DNA of 64,000 bases from Candidatus Altimarinota bacterium (lineage in GTDB: Bacteria; Patescibacteriota; Gracilibacteria; BD1-5; UBA6164): contig JALUWO010000206.1 of the NCBI GenBank assembly GCA_027019405.1, forward strand, positions 40,001 to 104,000, read 5' to 3'. The position numbers and the translations under genes were made by a program. Shown piece by piece: positions 11,328 to 24,509 of the stretch. Each line of letters begins with the position of its first letter. The first letter of the stretch is position 1. The notes under the pieces were generated by a model. The model did not search any database, was not told the origin of the DNA, and saw nothing but the letters and a program-made list of their open reading frames with translations.

Positions 11328-12336
11328 ATGGAATTATGAAATTTTAATATATATACTTTGATTTTATTTTTAGTTATATTGCTAGTTTTATTTTATATAA
11401 TTTATTTATATATAAATAAAATTAAAAATCTTTCAGATAAATCATTATTATTTACAAGGAAAATAAGTTTTAAATATTTATTTTTGTTTTTATCATTTTT
11501 TTTAGTACTTATAACTATTTTTCAACCTAAATGATGAGAATTAAAAAATAATAATGAAGCAAAATGAATTGATGTAGTATTTACTTTAGATGTTTCAAAA
11601 TCTATGAATGTTGCAGATATAAGTGATAATCATTATAATTATACAAGACTTGATATTGTAAAAAATGCTATTTGAAATTTTGTTTCAAAATATAAGGAAG
11701 ATAGATTTTGATTAGTTATATTTGCTTGAGATGCTATTTCAAGTGTTCCTTTAACTCTTGATCATGATGTTTTTTTAACTTTTTTAAAATGAGTTGATTA
11801 TAGAAATATATTAAAACAATGAACTGATTTAAAAAAAGCTGTAAAAATGGCTGTAAATAGATTTGATTTAAATGATAATAGATCAAAAGTTGTAGTTATA
11901 GTTTCTGATTGAGCAGATAGTGATTATAAAATAGATATAGATTATTTTAAACAATTAAAAAATAAATATAAAAATATTAAATTTTTTGTTGTTTGAGTTT
12001 GAACTGATAAATGATGAATGATTATTAAATGAAATGATGTTTTTTGAAGGCAAATATATCAAAAATATAATTGAAAATATGTTATATCAAAAATAAATAG
12101 GAATAATCTTGAACTTCTTGCTAGTAGTTTATGAGCTAAATATGTTGAAATTAAAAATATATGAGATTTAAATAAAATAAGTTGAGATTTAAATAAGCTA
12201 GATAAAGAAATATTAAATTCCAATATTAATTGAGAAAAAAATGATTTAACTAGAATATTTGTTTTTATTTCATTTATATTATTTTTAATTTATATGTTTT
12301 GGGATTTTAGTAATTTTTTAATAAAAAGATGAAACT

Positions 12337-12350
<14 letters not shown>
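11328..12350 (+). CDS. BatB-like vWA membrane protein
   Basis: A 340-residue paralogue of the preceding BatA-like protein: two N-terminal helices, a vWA domain with MIDAS FTLDVSKSMN (about residue 87), LKQGTDLKKAV and IVSDGADSD, and a C-terminal membrane helix (about 310-328). In Bat operons BatA and BatB are consecutive and probably form a heteromeric complex. The last 14 bases overlap the TPR gene, so the two are translationally coupled. Confidence 0.92.
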
Positions 12351-13452
<1,102 letters not shown>

Positions 13453-13487
13453 AAAAAAATACTTTATAATTTATAAAGTATTTTTTT
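13453..13487. terminator. Bidirectional terminator after the Bat operon
   Basis: Stem of about 16 bp (AAAAAATACTTTATAA and its complement) with A and T runs at both sides. It separates the Bat operon from the convergent minus-strand gene, whose TAA is at its right edge. Confidence 0.8.
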
Positions 13488-15105
13488 AGTTATATAATTT
13501 AACTAATCTTTTTGTATATTTTGGAGATATTTCTCTGATTCTATTTAAAGTTTTTTTATCAGGTTTTGTATGATGGAAAATTTTATAAATTTCTTTAACT
13601 GCCCAAGTATTTCATAGTAAAGCAGTTCATATATAATCTTTTATTCATACTTCTTGTCATAATCTATTTTTAACTTTTTTTGTATTTGATCAAATATCTA
13701 ATATTAATAGTTGAATTTGTTGTTCTAATGTGAAATCAAGAGGATTTATATCTAATTTTTTATTGTAATTTGTAGGTATATTAAAATTTAATTTATTTAA
13801 TAATTTATTTGGATAGTTAAAATAAATATTTTTTAAACTTGTTTCAAAAGAACTAGTATGCCAGGCATTTCTTTTTCTTAGTTTTTTTATATTTATTTTA
13901 TTAATTTTATCTTTTGTATACCATTTTCCTTTATAATAATATTCTTCATTAAAGTGTCAGTTTCAATCTAACCATTGTCATAATCATTTTCAGCTACTTT
14001 TTTGAGTATTTTTTGCTTTATAATTTCAATCACTTTCAATATGAATAATCATAAGAATTATTGCTTTTAAATTATTTAGAAGTTCTATTTTATGTTTATT
14101 TATAAACTCTTTAGTTAATTTAATTTTTTTATGATCTACTGAAATAACTTTATTCTCTAATTTATTTATTACTGCTAATAAAAATTTTTCATTTTTTGGA
14201 TTATTTATTATTTTTTCAATATCTTTCATTTTTTCTGATGTTGATAATTTTTCATAATTATCAAGTTTTACTTTTTTTATTTCAGTATTTATTTTATTTT
14301 TTAGAATATTTGTTTTTGTCTTTGGAATAGTTGTTTCTTTAAATAGTTGATTTATATTAATATCTTTAGTTTTTGCTTCTTCTTTTTTTGCATTTAATTC
14401 TATCAAATCATCATTATATAATTTGACTTTATATTTAAAATTATAATTTTTTGTTAATTTTTTATTAATATTTTGAGAAAAAATATTAATTTCTTTTTGA
14501 GTTAGTATCAATCATTCTTGTTTTAAAATGCTTTTTATATCATTTTTATTTAATTTTCTTTTTATTCTTGTTTCTAAAATGTTTATATATTCTATAGTTG
14601 CTATATCAAAAAAATCTTGATATTTTTCAGGACTGATACTTTCTCTTATTCAAAGAATATTTATATTATCTTCTACTAAATCTCTTATAGTTCAATATGA
14701 AAAAATATCAATGGTATCTTTTAATTGTTGTTTTTCTTGTTCTAATTTAGAATTTATTATTTTATAATCATTTGCTAAATTATTATTTGTAAGAGTAATT
14801 TGATTTTTTATAGATGAGAAGACTTTATTTATTTCTTTTTTTGTATTATTTGTAATATTTATTTTGATATATTCTTTATATAATTTTTGTAATTTTCTTA
14901 ATTGTTCTATTTGTTTTTCTAATATATATCTTTCTTTTCCTGTTCTAGATTGTTTTATTTTTTCATCTAAATTATTTATAGCTAAATCTATAGGACTGTT
15001 TTTTATTGATTTTTTTTCTAATTTATTAGATTCTGAAAAAAGCTCTTGTTTTTCAGGAGCTATTAATTCATAATAAGCATTTTCTATTTTATTTTTAAAT
15101 CACAT
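13486..15105 (-). CDS. Large coiled-coil protein with lytic-transglycosylase-like domain
   Basis: A 539-residue protein without an obvious signal peptide. Residues 1-330 are helical and very rich in Lys, Asn, Glu and Ile (coiled coil). Around residue 355 a lysozyme-fold segment appears: IHIESDGNYKAKN supplies a candidate catalytic Glu in the ES(D/G)-NY pattern, followed by GKGLGQWLDG, a variant of the G-L-x-Q motif. The rest (KRNAWHTSS...) is helical. The gene at 18587 has the same type of domain in a different context. It is probably a peptidoglycan-cleaving protein, but catalytic function is inferred. Confidence 0.6.
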
Positions 15106-15223
15106 ATTTATTTTTTATTATATTTTATTTATTTTAACATAATAAATATATAATTTCAAAAATTGCTTTATTTGTTATATTATATATATTTATTTTGATT
15201 TATATTTTATAATTTATTTTATA

Positions 15224-16069
15224 ATGTCTGTTTGATTACTTGCCTTGTTAGATGATATTTCTATGCTTGCTGATGATGCTGCAACTATGACAAAAGTATC
15301 TATGCAAAAAACTGTATGAATACTTTGAGATGATTTAGCTGTAAATGCAAAGCAAGCATCATGATATAATGCTTCAAGAGAAATACCTGTTTTGATAAAA
15401 ATAACAAAATGAGCTTTGATAAATAAAGTAATTATTTTACCATTTGCTTTTTTATTAACTGCTTTTGCTCCAAGTTGGGTAATTCCTACAATTTTAGTTT
15501 TTGGATGAGCTTATTTAGCTTTTGAATGAACTGAAAAAATTTATGAGTTTATTTTAGAAAAATTTTTTAAAATAAAACATAATGATAAAAAAGAAGAATT
15601 AGTTTTAGATGAAAATAAAAAAGTGAAATCAGCTATTTTTACAGATTTTATTTTGAGTATAGAAATTATAATGGTTGCTTTATCAACTGTTTTAGAATAT
15701 TGACTATTAATTCAGATAATTATAGTTTCAATTGTTGCAGTATTGGCTACTTTTTTTGTTTATTGAATAGTAGCTTTAATTGTTAGGCTTGATGATTTTT
15801 GATTTTGGTTAAAAAGAAAAAACTTTAATCAATTATGAAATTTATTTATAAAATCTCTTCCTATAATTATCAAAATATTATCAATAGTTTGAACTTGGGC
15901 AATGTTAGTTGTTGCAGGAAATTTATTTACTCATAATATTGTTTTTATTCATCATTTGTATGATAAAATAAACTATATTCCATCTTTAGTTTTTGAAACA
16001 ATCCTTGGATTTTTAGTCTGAATGATTTTTATTTTTATATATTTATTTTTAAAGAAAATATTTAAATAA
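15224..16069 (+). CDS. DUF808-family membrane protein
   Basis: A 281-residue multi-span membrane protein. The N-terminus MSVGLLALLDDISMLADDAA and the following KQASGYNASREIPVL are the signature of DUF808 (YedI-like) proteins. Five or six helices follow, with the acidic segment FEGTEKIYEF between them. The function of the family is not established; transport has been suggested. It is monocistronic, with 118 bp of upstream DNA containing no clear conserved promoter. Confidence 0.88.
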
Positions 16070-16152
16070 TCTATAAATGATAGAAATAAAAATATTGACA
16101 TTATAATAATTATTTTATAATATATGTATTCTATATTATAATTATTATAATA

Positions 16153-17862
16153 ATGATTCATAAGTTAATTTGAATATCTAAAGAAAAAATAGATAATTTT
16201 TTAATAAGTAAAGATATTAATTCTAGCCAAAATCAAGTTAAAGATAAAATTGATTCTTTACTTGATTTTAGTGATTATAAAGATGATATTGAATCATTTG
16301 TTTATATTTATAAAAATTTAAATAAATATAATAAAAAAAATAAAAGGTTAGATTTGACTAATTTTGTTTTTACTGTTTTAAAACCAATTCTGAAAGATAA
16401 ATTTATAGATTTAGTTACTGATATAGAATTTACAAAACTTATATTAAAAATTTATTGATTAGATAAGAATAAATGAGAATATAAAGTTATTTTTAATTCA
16501 GAAAAATGAAAAGAAAGTTTTATTTTAATTAATATATCAAATAATAGAAGATATTCTTGATTTACATCTGCTGAAGTTGATAGATTTATTTTTAATATTT
16601 TATTATTAAAAGATAATAATGAAATATATAAGTTTATTAATAAAGTTATTTACTGAATTGATGAATCATTTGAAAAATATACATGAAAAAATTTTAAACA
16701 ATTTATTTATTCTCATATATTAAAAGAAGTTGAAGCTTTATTAGATAAAAATAATAATGTTTCTAAAATGTTTTTAGAGTGAAAAAAATGAATTATAGAT
16801 AAAAAATTATTTATTAAAGCAATGGCTTGAAAAATATATAGAGATAATTTTGATTATATACATAAAATAGCATGACATAAATTGATGTCAGATATTCCAA
16901 AAGTAATTTTAGATGAAATTCTTAGTAATCATAGTACTGATTTAAAAGAAAATATTAATTTTCATTTTAATAATATTATACATTTTTTATCTTGATTTGA
17001 TTCTGATAAACAATCTATTTTAGAAATAGAAGATGAATTTACAAATGATATACTTATTAATTTTCAAGATAGGTTAAAGTTATATTTTAAAAAATTTGAT
17101 AATACTAATATAGATTCAGAGCTATTGAAATGAACAATTGGTTATTTGATAGAAAATAATAATTTAAACATAAATATAAAGGAATTATCTGATGCTATAT
17201 TTTCTTTATTGGAAAATAATATAGATGATTTAATAAAATTATTTTGAAAATATAATTGAGAAGTAATTGAAGAAGATTGAAAGAAATTTATTTATTCAAA
17301 ATTTAATATAAGAGATTTTAAAAAAATAGAATGAAAATATAGTGTTAAAAATATATTTTTATGAATAAAATCTATAATTGATGATATAAAAACTTTAGAA
17401 ATAAAGTTAAAAAGTTTAAAATCTAGATTAGAAAAACAAAATATTACTAATTATAGTTATACTGCTAATATAGAAATTAAAGAGAAAAAACTTTTAAATT
17501 ATGAAAAAGAAATTGATAGACTTGCTTTAATTAAAAGTGAATTGGAAAAGAAAATTGAATTATTAAAAAATAAAAGTACTTTTGATAAAATTTTAACTAA
17601 AAATAATGAATTAAATAAATTAGAGGTAGAATATGATTGAATTTATAGTGAATTATTAGAATTAACTAGAAAATATAAGGATTTAGAGGCTTTAATTTTT
17701 TGAATAAAATATAATGTTTCTAAATTAAATGATTGAAATGAAAAAATGAGAAGAGAAATTAGTGATTTAAATTTAATTTTGAAAAACAAAAAAAGACTTT
17801 TAGAAAGAGTTAGGGAGGATTTTATGAGAAATATTCTTTTTTGAAGAGAAGAATTAAAATAA
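16153..17862 (+). CDS. Unknown 569-residue protein with C-terminal coiled coil
   Basis: No family recognised. Residues 1-400 are mixed alpha/beta in composition with no signal peptide and no membrane helix. Residues about 415-560 are a long Lys/Glu/Leu-rich coiled coil containing heptad-like LEIKLKSLKSRLEKQ and EKEIDRLALIKSELEKK. Twenty-odd glycines are encoded by TGA. Transcribed with the next gene (22-base gap) and ended by the terminator at 18486. A structural or cytoskeletal role is conceivable. Confidence 0.6.
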
Positions 17863-17883
17863 TATATATTATAAATAGTATTT

Positions 17884-18492
17884 ATGAATTCAAGAATTAA
17901 AGTTTTTTCTTCTTTTAAAGAGTTAGATGAAGAAAAAAAATACAAATATTTTAGATTAGAAAAATTCAATGATTCATTAGAAAGAGAATGAATAAAGGAT
18001 TATAAAGAAATTTATGATTCATATATTAAAAATATTATTTCCACAGATAAAAATATAGATTTTTCAAATTATTCAGAATTGGATTTTCAAATAAAATATT
18101 TAATTGAAGAGGAAAAAGTAGCTGTAAATTCAATTCTTGAATTTGCTTGAGAAAAATTTTCTACTTATGAAAAGTTACTTATAGATTTATTTGATAGGTC
18201 AAGCATATTTTCTCCATTTCATAAAGTATGAACAATGGTTTGAATTTTAAAAGATTTACAAGAAGTAAAAAATGAACTTATTTATAAGATATTAAAATTA
18301 AAAAAATGAGAATTAGTAATAAAGTTTATTAATCCTATAGATTTTAGTAATAGAACTTATTTGATAAATTTTGATTTAAATAACTTATGAGAGTTTGAAA
18401 AATTTGAAGAAGAAATTTTGAGTTTTGATGTAGATAAAATAATGAATGAAAATAATATGATAATTGAGTGAATTTGAATAATGAAAAGCTAG
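17884..18492 (+). CDS. Unknown 202-residue soluble protein
   Basis: Acidic, helix-rich soluble protein, second gene of a two-gene operon with the preceding coiled-coil protein. Begins MNSRIKVFSSFKELDEEKK. No signal peptide, no membrane segment, no recognised motif. The stop codon TAG lies inside the terminator stem. The two proteins may form a complex, on positional grounds only. Confidence 0.55.
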
Positions 18493-18519
18493 ATAATTAT
18501 TTTAATTATCTAGCTTTTT
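18486..18519 (+). terminator. Rho-independent terminator
   Basis: Perfect stem AGCTAGATAATTA / TAATTATCTAGCT around a short loop, followed by TTTTT. It ends the 16153-18492 operon, and its stem includes the TAG stop codon. Confidence 0.85.
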
Positions 18520-18586
18520 AAATTGTTGTAAAATATATAGTAATATGTTATTATTTACATATATTTTAAATGTGTAATAAAATTAT

Positions 18587-19516
18587 ATGTCATTTGATAC
18601 TTATAATTGACCAGCTCCTTGGGAAGAAAGTAAAAAGCCTAAAAGTAAAAACAAGCAATCAGATTTAAGTGTTTTTAATACTATAAATGCTTCATCTCCT
18701 TGGGAATTAGAGAAGAAAAATAATGTAGAAAATAGTAAAACAGATTTAAGTATTTTTAATACTGATAATTGAAGTATTCCTGATAAAAAGAAATTTATTT
18801 ATTTTAATCCTGAGTGATTAATTTCAACTAGAAAACATAGAAGACATATTGAGAGAGTATTAAAAAAACATTTGGAGAAAAAAAGAAAGATAATAAATAA
18901 AAAATCTTTAGAGTTAAAAAAATTTCAATCTAAAGTTATTTTAGTTGAAAAAGAAAATAATTTTAAAAATACAGATATTCAAGATATTATTATTGATGCT
19001 AAAAAAGATTTAAAATTAAAACAAAGTATTTTAGGTAAAGATAAAGAACATAATTATAGTATTAAGATTTTAGAACAACAATGAAAGACAAGAAAAGAAA
19101 TTTTACATATAATTAATGATAGAAATAAACCAAAATTTATAAAATATGAAAAAAAATATAAAGTACTTTGACTAAATAATAGAAAAATTGATGTAAAGCA
19201 TATTCTAGATAAAGTTCCAGATAATATAAAAAGGACAATAGAAGCTATATTCCCAAGAAGTGAAGTAAAAAATGCAATTTTGGTTGCATATTTTGAAAGT
19301 TGATTTGATACTAATGCTGTAAGAGAATATTATAAAAATCCAGGTGGATGAAATGATTTATGATTATTTCAAATCAATGATAAATATCATCCTGAAATAA
19401 GGAAATATAATTGGAAAAATCCTGAAATTAATACTAAATTAGCATATAAGATTTATAAGGAATCATGAAATTCTTGGAGACCTTGGCATGCTGCTAGAAA
19501 AATATGATTAGCTTAA
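18587..19516 (+). CDS. Lysozyme-fold (transglycosylase-like) protein
   Basis: A 309-residue protein. The N-terminal 70 residues hold two copies of a short motif (A/S-P-W-E ... D-L-S-V/I-F-N-T), then a basic helical region. The C-terminal domain (about 215-309) is lysozyme-like: candidate catalytic Glu in AYFESGFDTNAV, GLFQIND, and the closing SGNSWRPWHAARKIG, which matches the W-x2-W helix of goose-type/SLT-like enzymes. No signal peptide is obvious. It probably cleaves peptidoglycan glycan strands. It could be a non-classically exported or phage-like enzyme. Confidence 0.75.
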
Positions 19517-19536
19517 AATTATTAAAAGTAGTTTTT

Positions 19537-20358
19537 ATGAATGAAGATATAAAAAATTTATGAGATATTTTTACTAAGAAAAAATTAGAACTTGTTACTA
19601 AAAATGAAAATAGAACTTATACACAAAATCATGTAAACAAAGTTTTATCTTGAGAGATATTAGATCCAAAATCAACTGAATTTAGACCTAAAGATAATAC
19701 AGCTATTAATTTATCAGTGAAAACATTACTAGAAAAAATATGATTAAATTTAGAAGAATTGAAAGCTAAAAAAATACTTGATATATGATGAGGTTTTACT
19801 TGATTTCCTTTTTTATTAAGTTGATTAGCTGAAAAAATCACAGTTGTTGATCCTATTTTTTCATCAGATGTAAAAAAAGAAATATCTAGAAATAGAGATA
19901 AAATATTTAAGTTAATAGAAAAGTTTGATGATTATAATTATGATGCATATGTAAATTGAGAAAATCAGGATTATTTTTATAGTTTAAATAATGAATTTAA
20001 TAATATTTTAAGTGATTTAAGTTCTTGGGAAAAGGAATATTTATCAGAAGATTCATTAGTTCACAAAAATATAACTATTTTACCTATTCCAGCAGAGGAA
20101 ATATCAGATATAGAAAATGAATCAATTGATATTATTTTTATAAATCATACTATAACAAAACCACAAGTAGATCCTTATAAAGTTTTGGATAAAGCATATA
20201 ATTTGCTTAGAAAATGATGAAAAATATATATAACAGAATCTTGAAAAATAGATTTTTCAGATTTTACTTTCTGTAATGAAAATTTTGATTTTGAAATTAA
20301 AAAATTTAATAATTTTTGAAAAAATGAAAATACTGTTTTAATTTTGGAGAAAAAATAA
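19537..20358 (+). CDS. SAM-dependent methyltransferase
   Basis: A 273-residue class I Rossmann methyltransferase. Motif I KKILDIGGGFTGFPFLL (about 85-101) has consecutive TGA-encoded glycines, then TVVDPIF gives the acidic ribose-binding Asp at strand 2. A later strand reads IDIIFINHTI and LLRKGGKIYITESG fits the post-motif helix and strand. The substrate is unknown. It starts 20 bases after the lysozyme-fold gene and may be co-transcribed. Confidence 0.85.
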
Positions 20359-20437
20359 TAATAATTAAAATATAAGTTGTATTTTCTTTATATTTTATGG
20401 TATTACATAGCTAATAATTTAATATTTAATTTTGATT

Positions 20438-21256
20438 ATGAATAGATTTAAAAAGATTATATTTTTTGTTATTTTATTATCTTGATTTTTATATTTACAA
20501 GCTGATGCTAGAGCTTGATGAGGTGGTAGTTCTTCTTGAGGTTGAGATGCTATTGGAGCATTAATAGCTTTATTAATCTATGCAATCTATGAAATTAGAA
20601 GAAGAAAAATGATAGAAAAAGCAAAAAAAGATTTAGAAAAAGCATTATCTACTGATTCAACTTGGAATTTAGAAGAGTTAAAAAGAGTAACAGAAAATGT
20701 GTTTTTTAAGTATCAAAGAGCTTGGTCTAATAAAGATTTATTACCTGTTAAAAATTTAATGACTAAGTCATATTTTGAAAAAGCAAATAAAATTTTGGCT
20801 AATAGGTTAAATAAAAATAATAAATTATCATTTTTTAAAAGTTATGATTCATATAAATATAAAAATATTTTAGAAAATATACAAATTCATGATATGACTT
20901 TAATGTCAGTTAGAGATTTTCCTTGAAAAGATTGAGATATGTTTGCAATGGAAGTTTCAGCTTCTATGATTGATTATACAATAGATGAAGAAACATGAAA
21001 ATTTATAAGATCAACTCTTAGAAGAAGAAAAAATGAATCAGATAAGGATTATGAGGCTAGGGCAAAAAGAGAAGCAGAACCTTTTAAAGAATATTATATA
21101 TTTATTAGATATAATTGAAAATGGCTTTTAAATAATGTTAAGCAACAGTTTTCTATAGTTTGAGATATAATTAAATTAAAAGAGTCTGATTTAATAAAAG
21201 TACTTGAAAAGGAAAGAGCTTCTGATGATGTAAATGATGATGTATTTTATAATTAA
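20438..21256 (+). CDS. Tim44-like domain protein with signal anchor
   Basis: A 272-residue protein. A signal peptide ends near QADARA, then a Gly/Ser-rich stretch (GGGGSSSGGG, several TGA), a membrane helix (about 39-52) and a soluble Tim44-like domain (about 75-260). The domain shows the usual W-x2-E-x3-R-V-x-E...FFKYQRAWSNKD start and DGDMFAMEVSASMIDY core. Bacterial Tim44-like proteins are membrane-tethered and poorly characterised. The gene is followed by a strong terminator. Confidence 0.8.
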
Positions 21257-21291
21257 AAAAAAGACTAAAAAATAAATTTTTAGTCTTTTTT
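21256..21291 (+). terminator. Rho-independent terminator
   Basis: Stem AAAAAAGACTAAAAA / TTTTTAGTCTTTTTT after the Tim44-like gene, T-rich at the end. It marks the left edge of the accessory island. Confidence 0.8.
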
Positions 21292-21362
21292 AATAAGAAT
21301 AATCCTTTGAATTATCAATAAAAAATTATATAATATAAAAAATAATAATTATAAAAATAGTT

Positions 21363-23723
21363 ATGACTAACAAAAAATCACTATCAGAAAGAGATATTTG
21401 TACAAAGTATATAAACCCAGCTTTACAAAATGCAGGTTGGGATATAGGAAAACAAGTTAGAGAAGAGGTTACTTTTACAGATTGAAAGATTGTAGCTAAA
21501 TGAAAAAAAGTTTATAGACTAAACAAAAAAAGAGCTGATTATATTTTGTATTACAAAAATAATTTTCCTATTGCTGTAATTGAAGCAAAGGACAATAACC
21601 ATAGTTTATGAGATGGTATGCAACAAGCTCTTGAATATGGAGAAATACTTGATATTCCTTTTGTTTATTCAAGCAATGGAGATGGATTTTTGGAACATGA
21701 TAGACTAAAAGATGATGGAGAAATAGAAAAAGAAATTTCTTTAAATGATTTTCCTTCTCCTGAAAATTTGTATCAAAGATATTTACAAGAAAAATGAATT
21801 ACTCAGGAAGAAAAAAAGATAATTGAAGAGCCTTATTATCTTGATTCTACTTGAAAATCTCCTAGATATTATTAAACTATTGCTATAAACAGAGTTGTAG
21901 AAGCTATTGCAAAATGAAAAGATAGGATTTTGCTTGTGATGGCTACTTGAACTTGAAAAACTTATACTGCTTTTCAGATTATTTGGAGGCTTTGGAAATC
22001 AAGAGCAAAGAAAAGAATTTTATTTTTAGCTGATAGAAATATACTTGTTGATCAAACTAGAACTAATGATTTCAAACCTTTTGGTGATGTGATGACAAAA
22101 ATTGAACATAGAAAAGTAAACAAAGCCTATGAAATTTATCTTGCTTTGTATCAATGACTTACTTGAAATGAAGAAGATAAAAATATTTTTAAACAATTTA
22201 GTCCAGATTTTTTTGATTTAATTGTTGTAGATGAGTGTCATAGATGAAGTGCAAAAGAAGATAGTGCTTGGAGAGAAGTATTGGAGTATTTTTCTTCTGC
22301 TACTCAAATAGGTCTTACAGCTACTCCAAAAGAAACTAAAGAAGCTTCAAATATAGAATATTTTTGAGAACCAATTTATACTTATAGTTTGAAACAAGGT
22401 ATAGAAGATGGATTTTTGGCTCCTTATAAGGTAATTAGAATAGCTTTGGATGTAGATGAATGATGGAGGCCTAGTGTAAATACTATTGATAAAGATGGTA
22501 ATAAAATAGAAGATAGAATTTATAATACAAAAGATTATGATAGAATTTTGGTTTTGGAAAATAGAACAAAACTTGTAGCAAAAAAAGTTACTCAATTTTT
22601 GAAACAAAGTTGAGATAGATTTCAAAAAACTATTGTATTTTGTGTAGATATAGATCATGCTGAAAGGATGAGACAAGCTTTAGTAAATGAAAATGCAGAT
22701 TTGGTGAAAGAAAATTCAAAATATATTATGAGAATTACTTGAGATAATGAACAATGAAAAAAAGAATTAGATAGTTTTATTGATCCAAATGAAAAATATC
22801 CTACAATAGTAACTACTTCAAAACTACTTACTACTTGAGTAGATGCAAAAACTTGTAAGCTTATAGTTCTTGATTCAAATATAAATTCTATGACAGAGTT
22901 TAAACAAATTATTTGAAGGTGAACAAGACTTAAACCTGAAGCTTGAAAATATTTTTTTACAATAATGGATTTTAGACAAGCTACAAATAAATTTGCAGAT
23001 CCAGATTTTGATGGAGAACCAGTTCAAATTTATGAACCAAAAAATGATGAAAGTTTGATAAAAGATGATACAAAAGAAGAACAAATACAAGAAAATTCAA
23101 ATGATAATTATGAAATGATAAAAGGTGATGTAAATATAGATGATTTTTGAGAAGAAAAACCAAGAAAAGTATATGTAAATGGAGTAGATGTAAAAATTAT
23201 AAATGAAAGAGTGCAATATCTGTGAGCTGATGGAAAACTTATAACTGAAAGTTTAAAAGACTACTCAAAGAAAAATATTTTAAATCATTTTAAAAGTTTG
23301 GATTTTTTCCTAGAACAATGGAATAATGCAGAAAAGAAAAAAATAATCATAGAAGAGCTTATGCAAAATGGTGTAATGCTTGATGAACTTGAAAAAGAAG
23401 TATGAAAAGACCTTGATCCATTTGATTTAATTTGTCATATAGCTTTTGATAAGCCAGCTTTGACAAGAAAAGAAAGAGCAAACCATGTAAAAAAGAGAAA
23501 TTATTTTGAAAAATATTCCAAAGAAGCAAGGGAAGTACTTGAAGCTCTGCTTGATAAGTATGCAGAAGAATGAATTGAAACAATAGAAGAAATGGATATT
23601 TTAAAAGTAAGACCTTTTAGAAGTTTATGAAGTCCTTTGGAGATTATCAAAAGATTTGGAAGTAAACAAAAATATATTGAAGCAGTGAAAGAAGTGGAAA
23701 AAATGATTTATGAGGTGGTTTAA
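21363..23723 (+). pseudogene. hsdR: Type I restriction endonuclease subunit R, interrupted by in-frame TAA
   Basis: Reads as a 786-residue HsdR if TAA at 21873-21875 is skipped. Before it (170 residues): nuclease domain with AVIEAKDN, the PD-(D/E)xK E-x-K. After it: helicase with Walker A MATGTGKT (about 192), DEAD-box variant VVDECHRG (about 290), GLTATP, and a C-terminal HsdM-contact region. The TAA falls in SPRYY-stop-TIAINRVV, where HsdR proteins have RYYQ, so a single CAA-to-TAA change explains it. The rest of the frame is intact over 615 codons with no frameshift, so the event is recent or the stop is read through. The break separates nuclease from motor. Confidence 0.85.
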
Positions 23724-23785
23724 AAAATGATAAATTGTGAATTATGAATTTGTAGAAGAAAATTTAATAGTTAATAAAAAGATTT

Positions 23786-24508
23786 ATGGAATATGAATAT
23801 ATTTTTACTTGAATAGTATACCCAGAAAGAGTTAATTTTTCATATCAACCTATAGAATTTGCTTCTGAAAACATAATTATTTGAAAATGAAAGATTTTCA
23901 TCAAAAATTCAAAAATATTTTGTATATTTAAAACAGAGGAAAATTATATTGATAATATTTATGAATTAAAAAATTATATTGATGAATATGTGAGATGAAT
24001 TGTAGATACTTGGTGTTTTGTTAATTCATATAATTATGATGTAGAAATTACTAATGTTTTTTGTGAAAAATTAAATTTTTCTGAAACATTTAATGTTATA
24101 TGAGAATATAATCAGCAAAATAAAACAGATGAAGAAAAAATATTAGAATTAAAAGATATTCATTCAATTCTAGAAAAATGAAAGTATACACATATATTAC
24201 TAGATATTTTTGCAGATTTTAGAAGATAAATTAAATACCCTAAACAGACTTGATTTTTTTGTTATAGATTATTAGAAACTATAAGAAAAGGATTTTTTCA
24301 GGAATGAAATAATGAAAAGAAAGCTTGGGAGAAAATGAATAAAAAATTATCTCTTAAAAAAACAGATTATAGTTTAATATTTAAAAATTATAATAAAAAA
24401 AATAGACATTGAGAATATCCATATATTTCTTATGAAGATAGAGAAAAAATAATGAATTTTACTAGAAATGTTATAAACAAACTAATTTTACAACTAACTA
24501 AAACCTAA
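23786..24508 (+). pseudogene. Unknown gene between hsdR and hsdM, interrupted by in-frame TAA
   Basis: From ATG 23786 a frame of 147 codons ends at TAA 24227, but the same frame continues open for 93 more codons to TAA 24506, two bases before hsdM. The downstream part is clearly protein-like (TGFFCYRLLETIRKGFF, WEKMNKKL, NRHGEYPYIS) and resembles a helical family in which Asp-Phe-Arg precedes an Arg-rich CYR-E helix. I infer one 240-residue protein with a nonsense codon (FADFRR-stop-IKYPK). HEPN-like function is possible from the RHGEY segment but unproven. A genuine 147-residue protein plus a second ORF is the alternative. Confidence 0.6.
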
Positions 24509-24509
24509 T

